A stretch of DNA of 64,000 nt from assembly GCA_948794795.1 (NCBI GenBank), contig CAQGLR010000014.1, forward strand, positions 1 to 64,000, written 5' to 3'. The stretch's first letter is position 1. Every line of letters starts with the position of its first letter. This document shows positions 45,245-54,735 of the stretch, one piece after another. Both the position numbers and the translations under genes were made by a program. The notes under the pieces were generated by a model. It did not search any database. It worked only from the letters and a program-made list of their open reading frames with translations, and was not told the DNA's origin. This DNA comes from an uncultured Lachnospiraceae bacterium. Lineage in GTDB: Bacteria; Bacillota; Clostridia; Lachnospirales; Lachnospiraceae.

Positions 45245-46387
45245 TTAATAACTCTTGTTTTCTAATTTATCTCCCATATGGATTGTGTTGCCTGTGTACT
45301 GGGCAAGCAGGTCATTATCTACAACATGCCTGTTATCCATTGTCTTCATAATATCTTTAATCTGCATTTCTTTTGCTATTTTTGAATCACCAAGGTTGTG
45401 TATCCTGTTATCCTTGAATGACAGCACAAATGGCTCAAGGACATTAGTATTATTAGCTGTTATTACCAGTGCCCTGTCACCGTTTGTAAGTTCTACACAT
45501 GTGCCTGGCTGCAGTATATTTATGCTTGAAAGAAGCGCATCCACTACATCTGGGTTATATTCTGTCTCATCCCCCATAAGATGTCTTATTGCAACTATTT
45601 CAGAATGTGGCTCTTCTTCAAAGTTCATTGCTGTCATCATATCATATACATATGCAACTTTTAATATTTCTGCACCGACCGGCATTACTTCAGGCATCTC
45701 ACCATCTTTTACTATATCTGGATGCAGCTGTTTTATTATATCTGTTACCATCTTAACAATATCAATATCTAAATCCTTGTTCTTAGTAAACATCTGCATT
45801 GCTGCCAGATGGTATGTGTTTACTTTCTTAAGTTCCTCTTCTGAAAGGTCAGCTTTATTTTTATGTCTTAAATTTATAGGTATAATAAGAGTACCTACAT
45901 CATGGAGCAATGCGGCAACTACTACATCAAGCTGTTTTTTAAATTCCATATTAAGTTTATATGCCATCATTGCACTAAGTATAGCTGTGTTTAAGGAATG
46001 TTTATACACATAATCTTCCTTGCTTCTGATATTTTGTATAAAATTTATTTTCCTGTGGAGTGAGCCATAACTTTTTATTATTTTATTAGCAAACTGGTAC
46101 AGTTCTTTTGGCTCTTTCTTTTTGCTGACAGAATCCAGTATGTCTTTTATTGAAAATACAGACATAGCCTGGAACCTCTCAAATTCAATGTCATCTTCTG
46201 TCATTGGCGGCACAGGTTCAGCAGCTTCCAGAATATATATGCCAATCAGCCCGAAATTCTGTATACTTACTATACCATGGCTTGTGAGCCTTGTATTCCT
46301 CTCGTATAACATAACCCCGTTCTTATTGTATATAGGTTTTGCCAGCCTCATACCTGTTTTAAGCTCATCTGATTTTACAAATAACAT
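45245..46387 (-). CDS. HD-domain protein with degenerate HD-GYP motif
   Basis: This 380-residue protein has an N-terminal domain of about 110 residues (LKTGMRLAKPIYNKNGVMLYE, as in many HD-GYP proteins) and an HD-GYP-like domain with H130 (YKHSLNTA) and H162-D163 (LLHDVGT). The family hallmark H-H-E-x-x-D-G-x-G-Y-P is not present; the segment reads KQLHPDIVKDGEMPEVMP instead. It may therefore not degrade cyclic di-GMP and could act as a receptor or bind another ligand. GAGGAT precedes the ATG. It sits inside the uvrC-hprK-pth-mfd gene row. Confidence 0.85.
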   Translation of the reverse strand: MLFVKSDELKTGMRLAKPIYNKNGVMLYERNTRLTSHGIVSIQNFGLIGIYILEAAEPVPPMTEDDIEFERFQAMSVFSIKDILDSVSKKKEPKELYQFANKIIKSYGSLHRKINFIQNIRSKEDYVYKHSLNTAILSAMMAYKLNMEFKKQLDVVVAALLHDVGTLIIPINLRHKNKADLSEEELKKVNTYHLAAMQMFTKNKDLDIDIVKMVTDIIKQLHPDIVKDGEMPEVMPVGAEILKVAYVYDMMTAMNFEEEPHSEIVAIRHLMGDETEYNPDVVDALLSSINILQPGTCVELTNGDRALVITANNTNVLEPFVLSFKDNRIHNLGDSKIAKEMQIKDIMKTMDNRHVVDNDLLAQYTGNTIHMGDKLENKSY

Positions 46388-46435
46388 ATTTTATCCTCAT
46401 TTCTTGTCACTATTATGTTATGACATAAACATTCA

Positions 46436-47395
46436 TTAGTTTTTATTATTACCCGAAAGATTACTTGTTACACGGTTATAAAGCTCCAGAGCTGCATTGT
46501 ATCCCATCTTCTTCTGCCTGTGGTTTACTGCTGCTGACTCGCATATAACGGCAAGGTTCCTTCCAGGCCTGATTGGAATAGAATGGCATACTACTTTGTT
46601 ACCAAGAAATTCTATAAACTGTTCCTCAAGCCCCAGCCTGTCATAATCCTGTTCTTTATTAAACTCCTCAAGTTTTATTACAAGGTCAATCTCCTGCTCA
46701 TCTTTTACACTTTCTACACCAAAAAGTGACTTTGCATTTACAATCCCTATACCCCTGAGTTCAATAAAGTGCCTTGTAATTCCTGGTGATGAACCAATAA
46801 GTGATTTGTCATTGATTCTTTTTATTTCAACCACATCATCTGATACAAGACGGTGCCCCCTATGTATAAGTTCAAGGGCTACTTCTGATTTTCCTATGCC
46901 GCTCTCACCCATTATAAGTATTCCTTCACCATATATATCGACAAGAACTCCATGTATTGAACACCTTGGCGCAAGTTCTGCATTAACCCAGCGTATTATT
47001 TCTGCCATAAATGGCGATGTAGCCTTTTTAGTCCTTAATATAGGCACTTCATAACGGTTAGCAAGATTTATTATCTCTTCTTCAATCCATATCTCCCTGC
47101 AGTAAATAATGCATGGAGGTTTTGATGATTCTGCACTTCCTGCCATTATTTTCTCTATCATCTTAAGACTGTGTTCCATACCTTTCTGCTGCATATACGT
47201 ATGTTCTACATGTCCAATTATTTGTATCCTGTTAGAATCAAAGTAATCAAAATACCCAGCCAGCTGTAAAGCTGGACGGTTTACCTCATTTTGTGTAATA
47301 AGTACCTTCTCTGTATCAATGTCTGGAGTACAATTTTCTAAATCCAGCTGTTCAATAAGTTCCTTTAATGGTACACTATATGTTCCGTTCTGCAT
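46436..47395 (-). CDS. hprK: HPr kinase/phosphorylase
   Basis: This 319-residue enzyme phosphorylates and dephosphorylates Ser46 of HPr and thereby controls carbon catabolite repression. The N-terminal domain is followed by Walker A GESGIGKS at 163-170, RGHRLVSDDVVEI and the signature GIGIVNAKSLFGVESV. The length is standard. GGAGG precedes the ATG. It is placed between uvrC and the HD gene on the minus strand, an arrangement common in clostridia. Confidence 0.95.
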   Translation of the reverse strand: MQNGTYSVPLKELIEQLDLENCTPDIDTEKVLITQNEVNRPALQLAGYFDYFDSNRIQIIGHVEHTYMQQKGMEHSLKMIEKIMAGSAESSKPPCIIYCREIWIEEEIINLANRYEVPILRTKKATSPFMAEIIRWVNAELAPRCSIHGVLVDIYGEGILIMGESGIGKSEVALELIHRGHRLVSDDVVEIKRINDKSLIGSSPGITRHFIELRGIGIVNAKSLFGVESVKDEQEIDLVIKLEEFNKEQDYDRLGLEEQFIEFLGNKVVCHSIPIRPGRNLAVICESAAVNHRQKKMGYNAALELYNRVTSNLSGNNKN

Positions 47396-47474
47396 ATTAC
47401 CCTCCTTTTATATATGCTGTTTTTAGTTACAAAAATTTACTGTAATACCCTGGCACACTGGCGTCCAGTTTTTA

Positions 47475-49337
47475 TTAATCTTCATGGAAAAACTTATATA
47501 CATTTACTGCTGCGTTCCCATTCATACCTTCTACTTGTGCAATTTCTTCTACCCCTGCATTCCTTATGGCTTCTATAGACTGGAAATGCTTCATAAGTGC
47601 TTTCCTTCTTTTTTCACCTATGCCGTTTATATCATCTAAGACTGACTTTACCTGTTCTTTGCTTCTCAGGGAACGGTGATACTCTATTGCAAACCTATGG
47701 ACTTCATCCTGTATCCTTGTCATAAGATGGAAGCCTTCACTGTCCACTTTAACTGGAAGCTCATGTCCCTCAAAAAAAAGCCCCCTGGTCCTGTGCTTGT
47801 CATCTTTAACCATCCCGCATACAGGAATATCAAGCCTAAGCTCTTCTAGTACCTTTTGTGCTATATGGACCTGCCCTTTGCCCCCGTCCATCATTATAAG
47901 CCCTGGAAAGCGTGTAAAACTTCCCACTTCTTTAATAAGACCTTTTTCCTGGAGTTCTTCTGTCTCTTCAATGCCATGCCTGAACCTTCTTGTAAGTACC
48001 TCATACATGCTTGCGTAATCATCAGGGCCTTTAACTGTTTTTATCTTAAATTTACGGTAATCACTCCGCTTAGGCTTTCCATCTTCAAATACTACCATAG
48101 AGCCTACAGACTGGAAACCATTTATATTGGATATATCATATGATTCTATACGTGGCACGTAAGGTATGCCAAGCCATGAACATATTTCACCCATAGCACC
48201 AATGGTACGCTGTTCTTCCCTTTTAATCCTTTCCATATCCTGTGTAAGCACAAGTGCTGCATTTTTATGTGCAAGTTCTACAAGACGTTCTTTACTGCCT
48301 TTTTTAGGTATAATTATCTTTACCTTGCCGCCTCTCTTGCCAGCCAGCCATTGTTCAATAAGGCCACTGTCAGCTATATTATATTCTACCATGACTTCAC
48401 GGGGAATAAAAGGAGTTCCTGCATAAAATTGTTTAATAAAATCTTGTAATATATCTTCTTCCTTTTCACCATAAGTACCATTAAGGTGGAAATGGTCACG
48501 TCCTATAAGTTTTCCTTCACGCACAAAAAACACTTGCACTACAGCTTCTTCCAAAGTTCTTGCAAGTGCTATAATATCCCTGTCCTGCCCATTGAAATCT
48601 GTAACTTTCTGTTTTACAGACATCTTTTTTACACTTGATATCAGGTCCCTGTATCCTGCTGCTTCTTCAAAAGCAAGGCTTTCAGATGCCTGCATCATTT
48701 TTTCTTTAAGATATTCTATAACCTCTGAATAATCTCCTCCAATAAGTTTAAGTGCTTTTTTATAATTTTCATTATATTCTTCTTTTGATATTTTTCCCTG
48801 GCACGGTGCATCACACTGTCCTATATGGTAATCCAGACATGGCCTTTCTTTCCCTATATCCCTTGGAAGAACTCTTCTGCAAGTCCTTATTTTATATATT
48901 TTATGCACAAGTTCCAAAGTATCTTTAGCAGCGCCAGCGCTTGTAAATGGTCCAAAATACTTGCTTTTGTCACGTTTCTGCTCCCTTGAATATAACAGCC
49001 TTGGATAGTCTTCTTCTATAGTTGCCCTTATATATGGATAATTTTTATCATCCTTAAGCATTGTATTGTATTTTGGCCTGTGTTCTTTTATAAGGTTGCT
49101 TTCTAGTACAAGTGCCTCAACTTCTGAATCTGTTATTATATATTCAAAATGGTCTATCTGTGATATCATTCTTTCTATCTTTGGGGTTACATTACGGCCT
49201 GCCTGGAAATATTGCCGCACACGGTTCTTTAAGCTTATTGCCTTGCCTACATAAATAATTGCATCTGTTTTGTCATGCATAAGGTATACTCCTGGCTTTG
49301 CAGGCAGTTTTTTTAACTCCTCCTCTAAATCAAACAT
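47475..49337 (-). CDS. uvrC: excinuclease ABC subunit C
   Basis: This 620-residue protein makes both incisions during nucleotide excision repair. It has a GIY-YIG nuclease domain (about 10-90: KPGVYLMHDKTDAIIYVGKA), cysteines in LDYHIGQCDAPCQGKIS, a UVR segment (about 200-240), an RNase H-like endonuclease domain (IESYDISNINGFQSVGSMVVF, LIMMDGGKGQV) and a terminal helix-hairpin-helix (INGIGEKRRKALMKHF). ATG 49335-49337 is chosen because GGAGG precedes it by 6 bases; an upstream ATG has no site. It is the first gene of the repair/translation operon. Confidence 0.96.
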   Translation of the reverse strand: MFDLEEELKKLPAKPGVYLMHDKTDAIIYVGKAISLKNRVRQYFQAGRNVTPKIERMISQIDHFEYIITDSEVEALVLESNLIKEHRPKYNTMLKDDKNYPYIRATIEEDYPRLLYSREQKRDKSKYFGPFTSAGAAKDTLELVHKIYKIRTCRRVLPRDIGKERPCLDYHIGQCDAPCQGKISKEEYNENYKKALKLIGGDYSEVIEYLKEKMMQASESLAFEEAAGYRDLISSVKKMSVKQKVTDFNGQDRDIIALARTLEEAVVQVFFVREGKLIGRDHFHLNGTYGEKEEDILQDFIKQFYAGTPFIPREVMVEYNIADSGLIEQWLAGKRGGKVKIIIPKKGSKERLVELAHKNAALVLTQDMERIKREEQRTIGAMGEICSWLGIPYVPRIESYDISNINGFQSVGSMVVFEDGKPKRSDYRKFKIKTVKGPDDYASMYEVLTRRFRHGIEETEELQEKGLIKEVGSFTRFPGLIMMDGGKGQVHIAQKVLEELRLDIPVCGMVKDDKHRTRGLFFEGHELPVKVDSEGFHLMTRIQDEVHRFAIEYHRSLRSKEQVKSVLDDINGIGEKRRKALMKHFQSIEAIRNAGVEEIAQVEGMNGNAAVNVYKFFHED

Positions 49338-49397
49338 ATTTCCTCCAACCATTTAAAATTATAAATATTATACAAAAAAGAGTCCTCTATATCAAGT

Positions 49398-49473
49398 ATG
49401 TGTTTGAAAATTAAATAATCTATAAGGTATTGGCGCTGGCAATATACTCTTTGTACAATTTTTATTTTCATAT
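49398..49473. repeat. core-less remnant of a palindromic element
   Basis: GTTTGAAAATTAAATAA at the left and, inverted, ATTTTTATTTTCATATAC at the right match type B ends, with GGCGCTGGCAATA between. The core stem and side hairpin are absent. It lies between uvrC and ftsH. Confidence 0.5.
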
Positions 49474-49518
49474 ACCTGTAAGCTTTCCAGTAATATAAAA
49501 ATTAATTGTGTAAAATAC

Positions 49519-49549
49519 TGGCTGGTACATATAATTAATGCACCAGCCA
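49519..49549 (-). terminator. hairpin after the ftsH-HAD gene
   Basis: TGGCTGGT pairs with ACCAGCCA (8 bp, with a 15-base AT-rich loop), starting 19 bases after the stop on the minus strand and followed by TATTTTAC. Confidence 0.6.
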
Positions 49550-49567
49550 TAAACCTAAGTTAAAGTA

Positions 49568-52303
49568 TTAGTTTTCTGTTAATTCTTTAATTTCTTCTTT
49601 TTTTGTATCTTTTTCTTCAGGTTTTGGTGTCATAAATTTATCTATAACATTTACAATTCCGTCTTCATCATTTGATGCTGTAACATAATCTGCCATTTCC
49701 TTAACTTCCTGCTGTGCATTGCCCATTGCAACACCCATTCCTGCAAAACGTAGCATTGGCAGGTCATTGTAACTGTCACCTATGCAGATAACCTTCTCAC
49801 GTTGTATATCAAGATGTTTGACAAGCTTTTCAACTGCAACACCCTTATCTACATATCTTGGAAGAAGTTCAACATAGAAAGGGTCTGACCTGAAAACATT
49901 TAACCTGTCACCAAATTCTTTAGCCATAATCTTTTCTACTTCTGCCATATGTTCAGGTTTTCCACTTAAAAGGAATTTATTAAATGGGAAATTTATTGCC
50001 TTAACAAAATCAGAAACCTCATTTATTGTAACATTACATGCTTCTGCATCAATTTTTATATACTCATTAAGTCCATTACCTGAAATCATTTCTTTTGTAT
50101 TATCATTGTATACTACTATCCCTGCATTTACCCTCTTAGCTGCTTCATATACTGGTTTAACAAGTTCCTTTGGCACCATCTGGTTATATATACATTCACC
50201 TGTTTTACAATTTACTACAGTAGTACCATTATATGCAATTACATAGCCTCCATACTGTTCAAGTGAAATATTGGAAGCTGTTTTTCTTATTCCTGCAATA
50301 GAACGCCCTGATGCGATTGCAACTATTTTTCCACGTTGTTGTGCCTTAATTATAGCTTCCCTTGTTTTTTCTGATATTGTTTTATCTGAACCAACAAGAG
50401 TACCATCAATATCCAGTACAAGCATATTGTAATTATCGCCTTCTGGTTCTTCAATACCTTTGACTTTGCGGAATATTTTCATAAACTCCTTACCAGTAAT
50501 TGTTTCATGTTCAATAAGGAATTCTGCCAGGCTGTCAAGTGCATCCCTGTCACCTGCAAGAAAACCTTCCGCTTTATTATAACACTCTTTCAGTATACGC
50601 ATAACTTCCTGGTCTATTTCTGCTTCTGTGGCATCACCACAGTTTAATACTGTACGCCCGTCAAGATATTTACCTTCTACAGATTCAAGACCTATCATGC
50701 CAAACTTCTCAGTCATTCCATACTGTGTTACCATTGCCCTGGCAAGCTGTGTTGCCTTTTCTATGTCGTTAGAAGCACCTGTAGTTATTGAGTTAAATAC
50801 AATCTGTTCTGCCGCACGCCCACCAAAAAGTGATACTATACGTGTAAGTATCTCTTCTTTGCTCATAAGATATTTTTCTTCTTCTGGAACCTGCATAACA
50901 TAACCTAATGACCCCATTGTCCTTGGTACAATAGTAATCTTCTGTACTGGCTCTGAGTTTTTCTGGAGTGCTGCCACAAGTGCATGTCCTATTTCATGGT
51001 ATGCAACAATCCTCTTCTCTTCCTTACCAAGTATCCTGTCTTTCTTTTCTTTACCTGCTATTACCACTTCCACGGCCTCAAATAAATCAGACTGGCTTAC
51101 TGCCCTTCTTCCAGCCCTTACTGCCATAATTGCTGCTTCATTAATCATATTGGCAAGGTCAGAACCAACTGCACCGCTTGTTGCAAGTGCTATTGCATCA
51201 AAGTCAACAGAATCATCCATAAGTACATCTTTAGCATGCACTTTTAATATATCAACCCTGCCTTTAAGGTCTGGCTTTTCTACAATTATCCTTCTGTCAA
51301 AACGCCCTGGTCTCAAAAGCGCCTTGTCAAGTACCTCCGGCCTGTTTGTAGCACCAAGCACTACAAGGCCCTTTGAACTGTCAAAACCATCCATTTCAGA
51401 CAACAACTGGTTAAGTGTCTGTTCACGCTCGTCATTTCCACCACCATATTGTGTATCACGGCTCTTTCCGACCGCATCAATTTCATCTATAAAAATAATA
51501 CACGGTGCCATTGACTGTGCCTGTTTAAATAAATCCCTTACCCTTGATGCACCTACACCTACAAACATTTCAACAAAGTCTGAACCTGACAGTGAGAAAA
51601 ACGGCACCCCTGCCTCTCCTGCTACTGCTTTTGCAAGCAATGTTTTACCTGTTCCTGGAGGGCCTACAAGAAGTGCACCCTTAGGAAGCCTTGCACCTAT
51701 GTCAGAGTATTTTTTAGGATTGTGCAGGAAATCAACAAGCTCAGTAAGTGATTCCATTGCCTCTTCCTGTCCTGCCACATTTTTAAATGTAACACCTGTT
51801 TCTTTCTGTACATACATCTTTGCATTGCTCTTTCCAACTCCCATAACGCCGCCTGAACCTTTTGACATCATACGGAATATAAAGAACAGCCCGCCCCATA
51901 AAAGCAATATAGGCAGTAACGTTGTAACTATCATATATAAAATACTTGATGAACCATTTGAAATTTCTTTTGAAAATTTAACACCAGCACTATCCAGTCT
52001 TTCAACAAGGTTATAATCCATTGATATAACGCCTGTATAATAAGTAATTTCATAAAGGCCGCTGCCTTGTGAAACAGGTATTATCTCAATCTTGTCTGAT
52101 GAAAGAACTACTTCTTTCACAATGCCATCTTCAAGCATTTTTATAAATTCATCATATGTTATCTCTTTATTTGATGCTTTTTCCACCTGGCTGTTCATAA
52201 ATGAAAATACAAGGAACACTCCAAGTGCAGCTATAAGGCAGATTATAATACTCCTCTTATTCTGGCTTTTCTTAGGGTCCTGCCTGTTATTATTATTTTC
52301 CAA
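49568..52303 (-). CDS. ftsH: FtsH membrane protease fused to a Cof-type HAD phosphatase
   Basis: This is an uninterrupted 911-residue reading frame. Residues 1-625 form a complete FtsH: two membrane helices (about 19-40 and 125-150), AAA+ module with Walker A GPPGTGKT (K220), IIFIDEIDAVG and the second region of homology, and zinc site HEIGH at 436-440. Residues about 627-890 are a full HAD-IIB (Cof/YidA-like) hydrolase: D631-I-D633-G-T, IASGRS, a lysine in VDKGVAVEKL and IGDSYNDLPML. FtsH degrades membrane and regulatory proteins; Cof enzymes dephosphorylate small sugar or nucleotide phosphates. The start is TTG 52301-52303, set by GGAGG 7 bases upstream. The physical joining of these two domains is unusual. 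Confidence 0.93.
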   Translation of the reverse strand: MENNNNRQDPKKSQNKRSIIICLIAALGVFLVFSFMNSQVEKASNKEITYDEFIKMLEDGIVKEVVLSSDKIEIIPVSQGSGLYEITYYTGVISMDYNLVERLDSAGVKFSKEISNGSSSILYMIVTTLLPILLLWGGLFFIFRMMSKGSGGVMGVGKSNAKMYVQKETGVTFKNVAGQEEAMESLTELVDFLHNPKKYSDIGARLPKGALLVGPPGTGKTLLAKAVAGEAGVPFFSLSGSDFVEMFVGVGASRVRDLFKQAQSMAPCIIFIDEIDAVGKSRDTQYGGGNDEREQTLNQLLSEMDGFDSSKGLVVLGATNRPEVLDKALLRPGRFDRRIIVEKPDLKGRVDILKVHAKDVLMDDSVDFDAIALATSGAVGSDLANMINEAAIMAVRAGRRAVSQSDLFEAVEVVIAGKEKKDRILGKEEKRIVAYHEIGHALVAALQKNSEPVQKITIVPRTMGSLGYVMQVPEEEKYLMSKEEILTRIVSLFGGRAAEQIVFNSITTGASNDIEKATQLARAMVTQYGMTEKFGMIGLESVEGKYLDGRTVLNCGDATEAEIDQEVMRILKECYNKAEGFLAGDRDALDSLAEFLIEHETITGKEFMKIFRKVKGIEEPEGDNYNMLVLDIDGTLVGSDKTISEKTREAIIKAQQRGKIVAIASGRSIAGIRKTASNISLEQYGGYVIAYNGTTVVNCKTGECIYNQMVPKELVKPVYEAAKRVNAGIVVYNDNTKEMISGNGLNEYIKIDAEACNVTINEVSDFVKAINFPFNKFLLSGKPEHMAEVEKIMAKEFGDRLNVFRSDPFYVELLPRYVDKGVAVEKLVKHLDIQREKVICIGDSYNDLPMLRFAGMGVAMGNAQQEVKEMADYVTASNDEDGIVNVIDKFMTPKPEEKDTKKEEIKELTEN

Positions 52304-52642
52304 AATTACGCCTCCTTCATCTTTTTTCAAGGTATGCCAGCAGCATTTTATGGAAATAAATTCCAAATATGCCCAAAGTGCTATACTTTCACATTATAAA
52401 GCTAGCTTACAGATAAATCAATATATTATCATATGAATAATATTTGAATTTTCTATATTTTTAATAAAAAACCTACAAAAACAGCATTTTTCATTAAAAA
52501 TAAGTTCCAAACCCACCATTTAATAAGCATGTATTTTAAAGGGCTTACTTAATGAGGTTAAATTTTATTGTACATATAAATAAGAATTATATATATTATC
52601 TTCCAATAATAACCAGGTTATTTTAATGAATATTATAAATTT

Positions 52643-52998
52643 CCACGTCCATTTCATAAATTTCAATAATTTTTATTATCCACTTTTGTAGTTATGGACA
52701 GTTTCCCTATTTTTCAAATTACACAAAGATTATATTACTCTGGCAAATTCCAAATGTTTTACCAAAAGGCAGCTGTTATGGGGGCGCTGGTGCTTAAGCC
52801 CTGTTCTCAATGCTTAATAGAAACTTTTGTTTCTATTAAGCATTTGGGGCTTTATGCACCACTGCGCATCCCATCCAAGCGCAATGCGTGCAAAGCCATG
52901 TTTCACATGGCTTTTGGTTGGTAAACATTTGGAATTGCCAGAGCCACATAACTTGTATACTAAAAAAATGAAAACTCAAATTTTATAAAACGGATGTG
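52643..52998 (+). repeat. long palindromic element PE9 (type A outer arms around a type B element)
   Basis: The outer ends CACGTCCATTTCATAAATT and AATTTTATAAAACGGATGTG are type A. Inside, from CAAATTACACAAAGATTATA to CCACATAACTTGTATAC, the sequence is type B, with core CGCTGGTGCTTAAGCCC, a long apical hairpin (CTTAATAGAAAC/GTTTCTATTAAG), GGGGCTTTATGCACCACTGCG, side hairpin GC-GCAA-T-GC and CATG hairpin. The 8-bp ATAAATTT flanks it directly (52635-52642 and 52999-53006). It lies in the 786-bp divergent gap ftsH/pyrG; 52304-52634 is AT-rich ftsH upstream sequence without a recognisable gene. Confidence 0.88.
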
Positions 52999-53016
52999 AT
53001 AAATTTTAAAAAATGA

Positions 53017-53046
53017 TTGAACACAACATAGCATATGCGTTATAAT
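53017..53046 (+). promoter_or_regulatory. sigma-A promoter of pyrG
   Basis: TTGAAC (53017-53022) and TATAAT (53041-53046) are separated by 18 bases, 44 bases before the start codon and immediately beside the end of element PE9. Confidence 0.65.
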
Positions 53047-53089
53047 ATAAAAATATTGTTAAAAATATAATACAAGGAGGACAAACTAA

Positions 53090-54706
53090 ATGGCGGTCAA
53101 ATACGTGTTTGTTACTGGAGGAGTTGTATCGGGTCTCGGCAAAGGAATAACTGCTGCTTCTCTTGGCAGGCTGCTTAAAATGCGTGGCTATAGTGTTACA
53201 ATGCAGAAATTCGACCCATATATAAATATTGACCCAGGTACAATGAACCCTGTACAGCATGGCGAGGTATTCGTTACAGATGACGGTGCTGAAACAGACC
53301 TTGACCTTGGGCATTATGAACGTTTTATTGATGAAAGCCTTACAAAACAGTCAAATGTAACTACAGGCAAGGTGTACTGGTCCGTTTTAAACAAAGAACG
53401 CCGGGGCGACTATGGCGGAGGCACTGTACAGGTAATCCCACATATTACTAATGAAATCAAAAGCCGCTTTTACCGCAATGATGGCTGCAAAGAGACACAA
53501 ATTGCCATTATTGAAGTAGGAGGTACTGTTGGTGATATTGAAAGCCAGCCTTTCCTTGAGTCAATAAGACAGTTCCAGCATGACATAGGCCACGGAAATG
53601 CTATCCTTATACATGTTACCCTTATTCCATATCTTCATGCATCAGGGGAAATGAAAACAAAACCTACACAGGCTAGTGTAAAAGAACTGCAGGGCATGGG
53701 CATAAGACCTGATATTATTGTATGCCGTACAGAATATGAACTTGAACAGGGACTCAGGGATAAAATTGCACTTTTTTGTAACGTCCCTACAAAATGTGTC
53801 CTTCAGAACCTTGATGTAGAAACGCTTTATGAAGCTCCTCTTGCAATGGAAAAGGAACATCTTGCAGATGTCGTATGCGAAAAGTTAAACCTTGAATGTC
53901 CAGAACCTGATATGACAGAATGGCAGCTTATGGTTGACAATATCAAGCATCTTGATAAAGATGTGAATATAGCACTTGTTGGTAAATATACCTCACTTCA
54001 CGATGCATATATTAGTGTAGTGGAATCATTAAAACATGGGGGCTTTGCCCATAAAAGCAACGTAAATATAAAATGGGTGCCTTCTGAAGAACTTACTGCT
54101 GGAAATGTTGCACAGGTTCTTGGTGATGTAAGCGGAATACTTGTTCCTGGAGGGTTTGGTGACCGTGGCATAGATGGCAAAATTGCTGCAATACAATACG
54201 CGCGTGAAAATAATGTCCCATTTCTTGGACTCTGCCTTGGCATGCAGCTGGCAATAGTTGAATTTGCAAGAAATGTGGCAGGTTTCCATGATGCACATAG
54301 TATAGAACTTGACCCACAGACAACACATCCTGTAATCCATCTTATGCCAGAACAGGACGGTATAGAAGATATAGGCGGCACATTAAGGCTTGGTGCTTAC
54401 CCTTGTGTCCTTGACCATTCTTCAAAAGCATATGCAATGTATGGAACAGATACCATACATGAAAGACACAGGCACCGTTATGAAGTCAATAATTATTACC
54501 GTGATGAACTTATTAAAAATGGCCTGCTGCTTTCCGGGCTTTCACCAGACGGGCGTATTGTTGAAATGTGTGAACTGCCAGACCACCCATGGTTTATTGC
54601 AACACAGGCACATCCTGAATTTAAGTCAAGGCCAAACAGGCCACATCCTTTATTTAAAGGATTTATAGGTGCTGCACTTGAATACCAGGCAAAATTTTCT
54701 AACTAA
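53090..54706 (+). CDS. pyrG: CTP synthase
   Basis: This 538-residue enzyme converts UTP to CTP with ATP and glutamine. The N-terminal synthase domain (1-270) has VFVTGGVVSGLGKGITAAS and FDPYINIDPGTM. The glutamine amidotransferase domain has the nucleophile motif FLGLCLGMQLA and the His-Glu pair in ATQAHPEFKSRP. Length and motifs are standard. AAGGAGG precedes the ATG. A GHL10-type hydrolase gene follows after 29 bases on the same strand. Confidence 0.97.
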   Translation: MAVKYVFVTGGVVSGLGKGITAASLGRLLKMRGYSVTMQKFDPYINIDPGTMNPVQHGEVFVTDDGAETDLDLGHYERFIDESLTKQSNVTTGKVYWSVLNKERRGDYGGGTVQVIPHITNEIKSRFYRNDGCKETQIAIIEVGGTVGDIESQPFLESIRQFQHDIGHGNAILIHVTLIPYLHASGEMKTKPTQASVKELQGMGIRPDIIVCRTEYELEQGLRDKIALFCNVPTKCVLQNLDVETLYEAPLAMEKEHLADVVCEKLNLECPEPDMTEWQLMVDNIKHLDKDVNIALVGKYTSLHDAYISVVESLKHGGFAHKSNVNIKWVPSEELTAGNVAQVLGDVSGILVPGGFGDRGIDGKIAAIQYARENNVPFLGLCLGMQLAIVEFARNVAGFHDAHSIELDPQTTHPVIHLMPEQDGIEDIGGTLRLGAYPCVLDHSSKAYAMYGTDTIHERHRHRYEVNNYYRDELIKNGLLLSGLSPDGRIVEMCELPDHPWFIATQAHPEFKSRPNRPHPLFKGFIGAALEYQAKFSN

Positions 54707-54735
54707 AATTATTTTTTAGAAAGGCAAATTTTTCT

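Noticed and set aside
47440..47480. Small hairpin with T-run near the uvrC stop (ACTGG/CCAGT, TTTTTATT)
   Set aside because: The T-run is on the plus strand, but the genes here are on the minus strand; the stem is only five pairs.
52304..52366. Longer FtsH start with 21 extra residues
   Set aside because: The GGAGG ribosome site lies inside this extension, directly before the TTG at 52301-52303, and the extra residues do not match FtsH N-termini.
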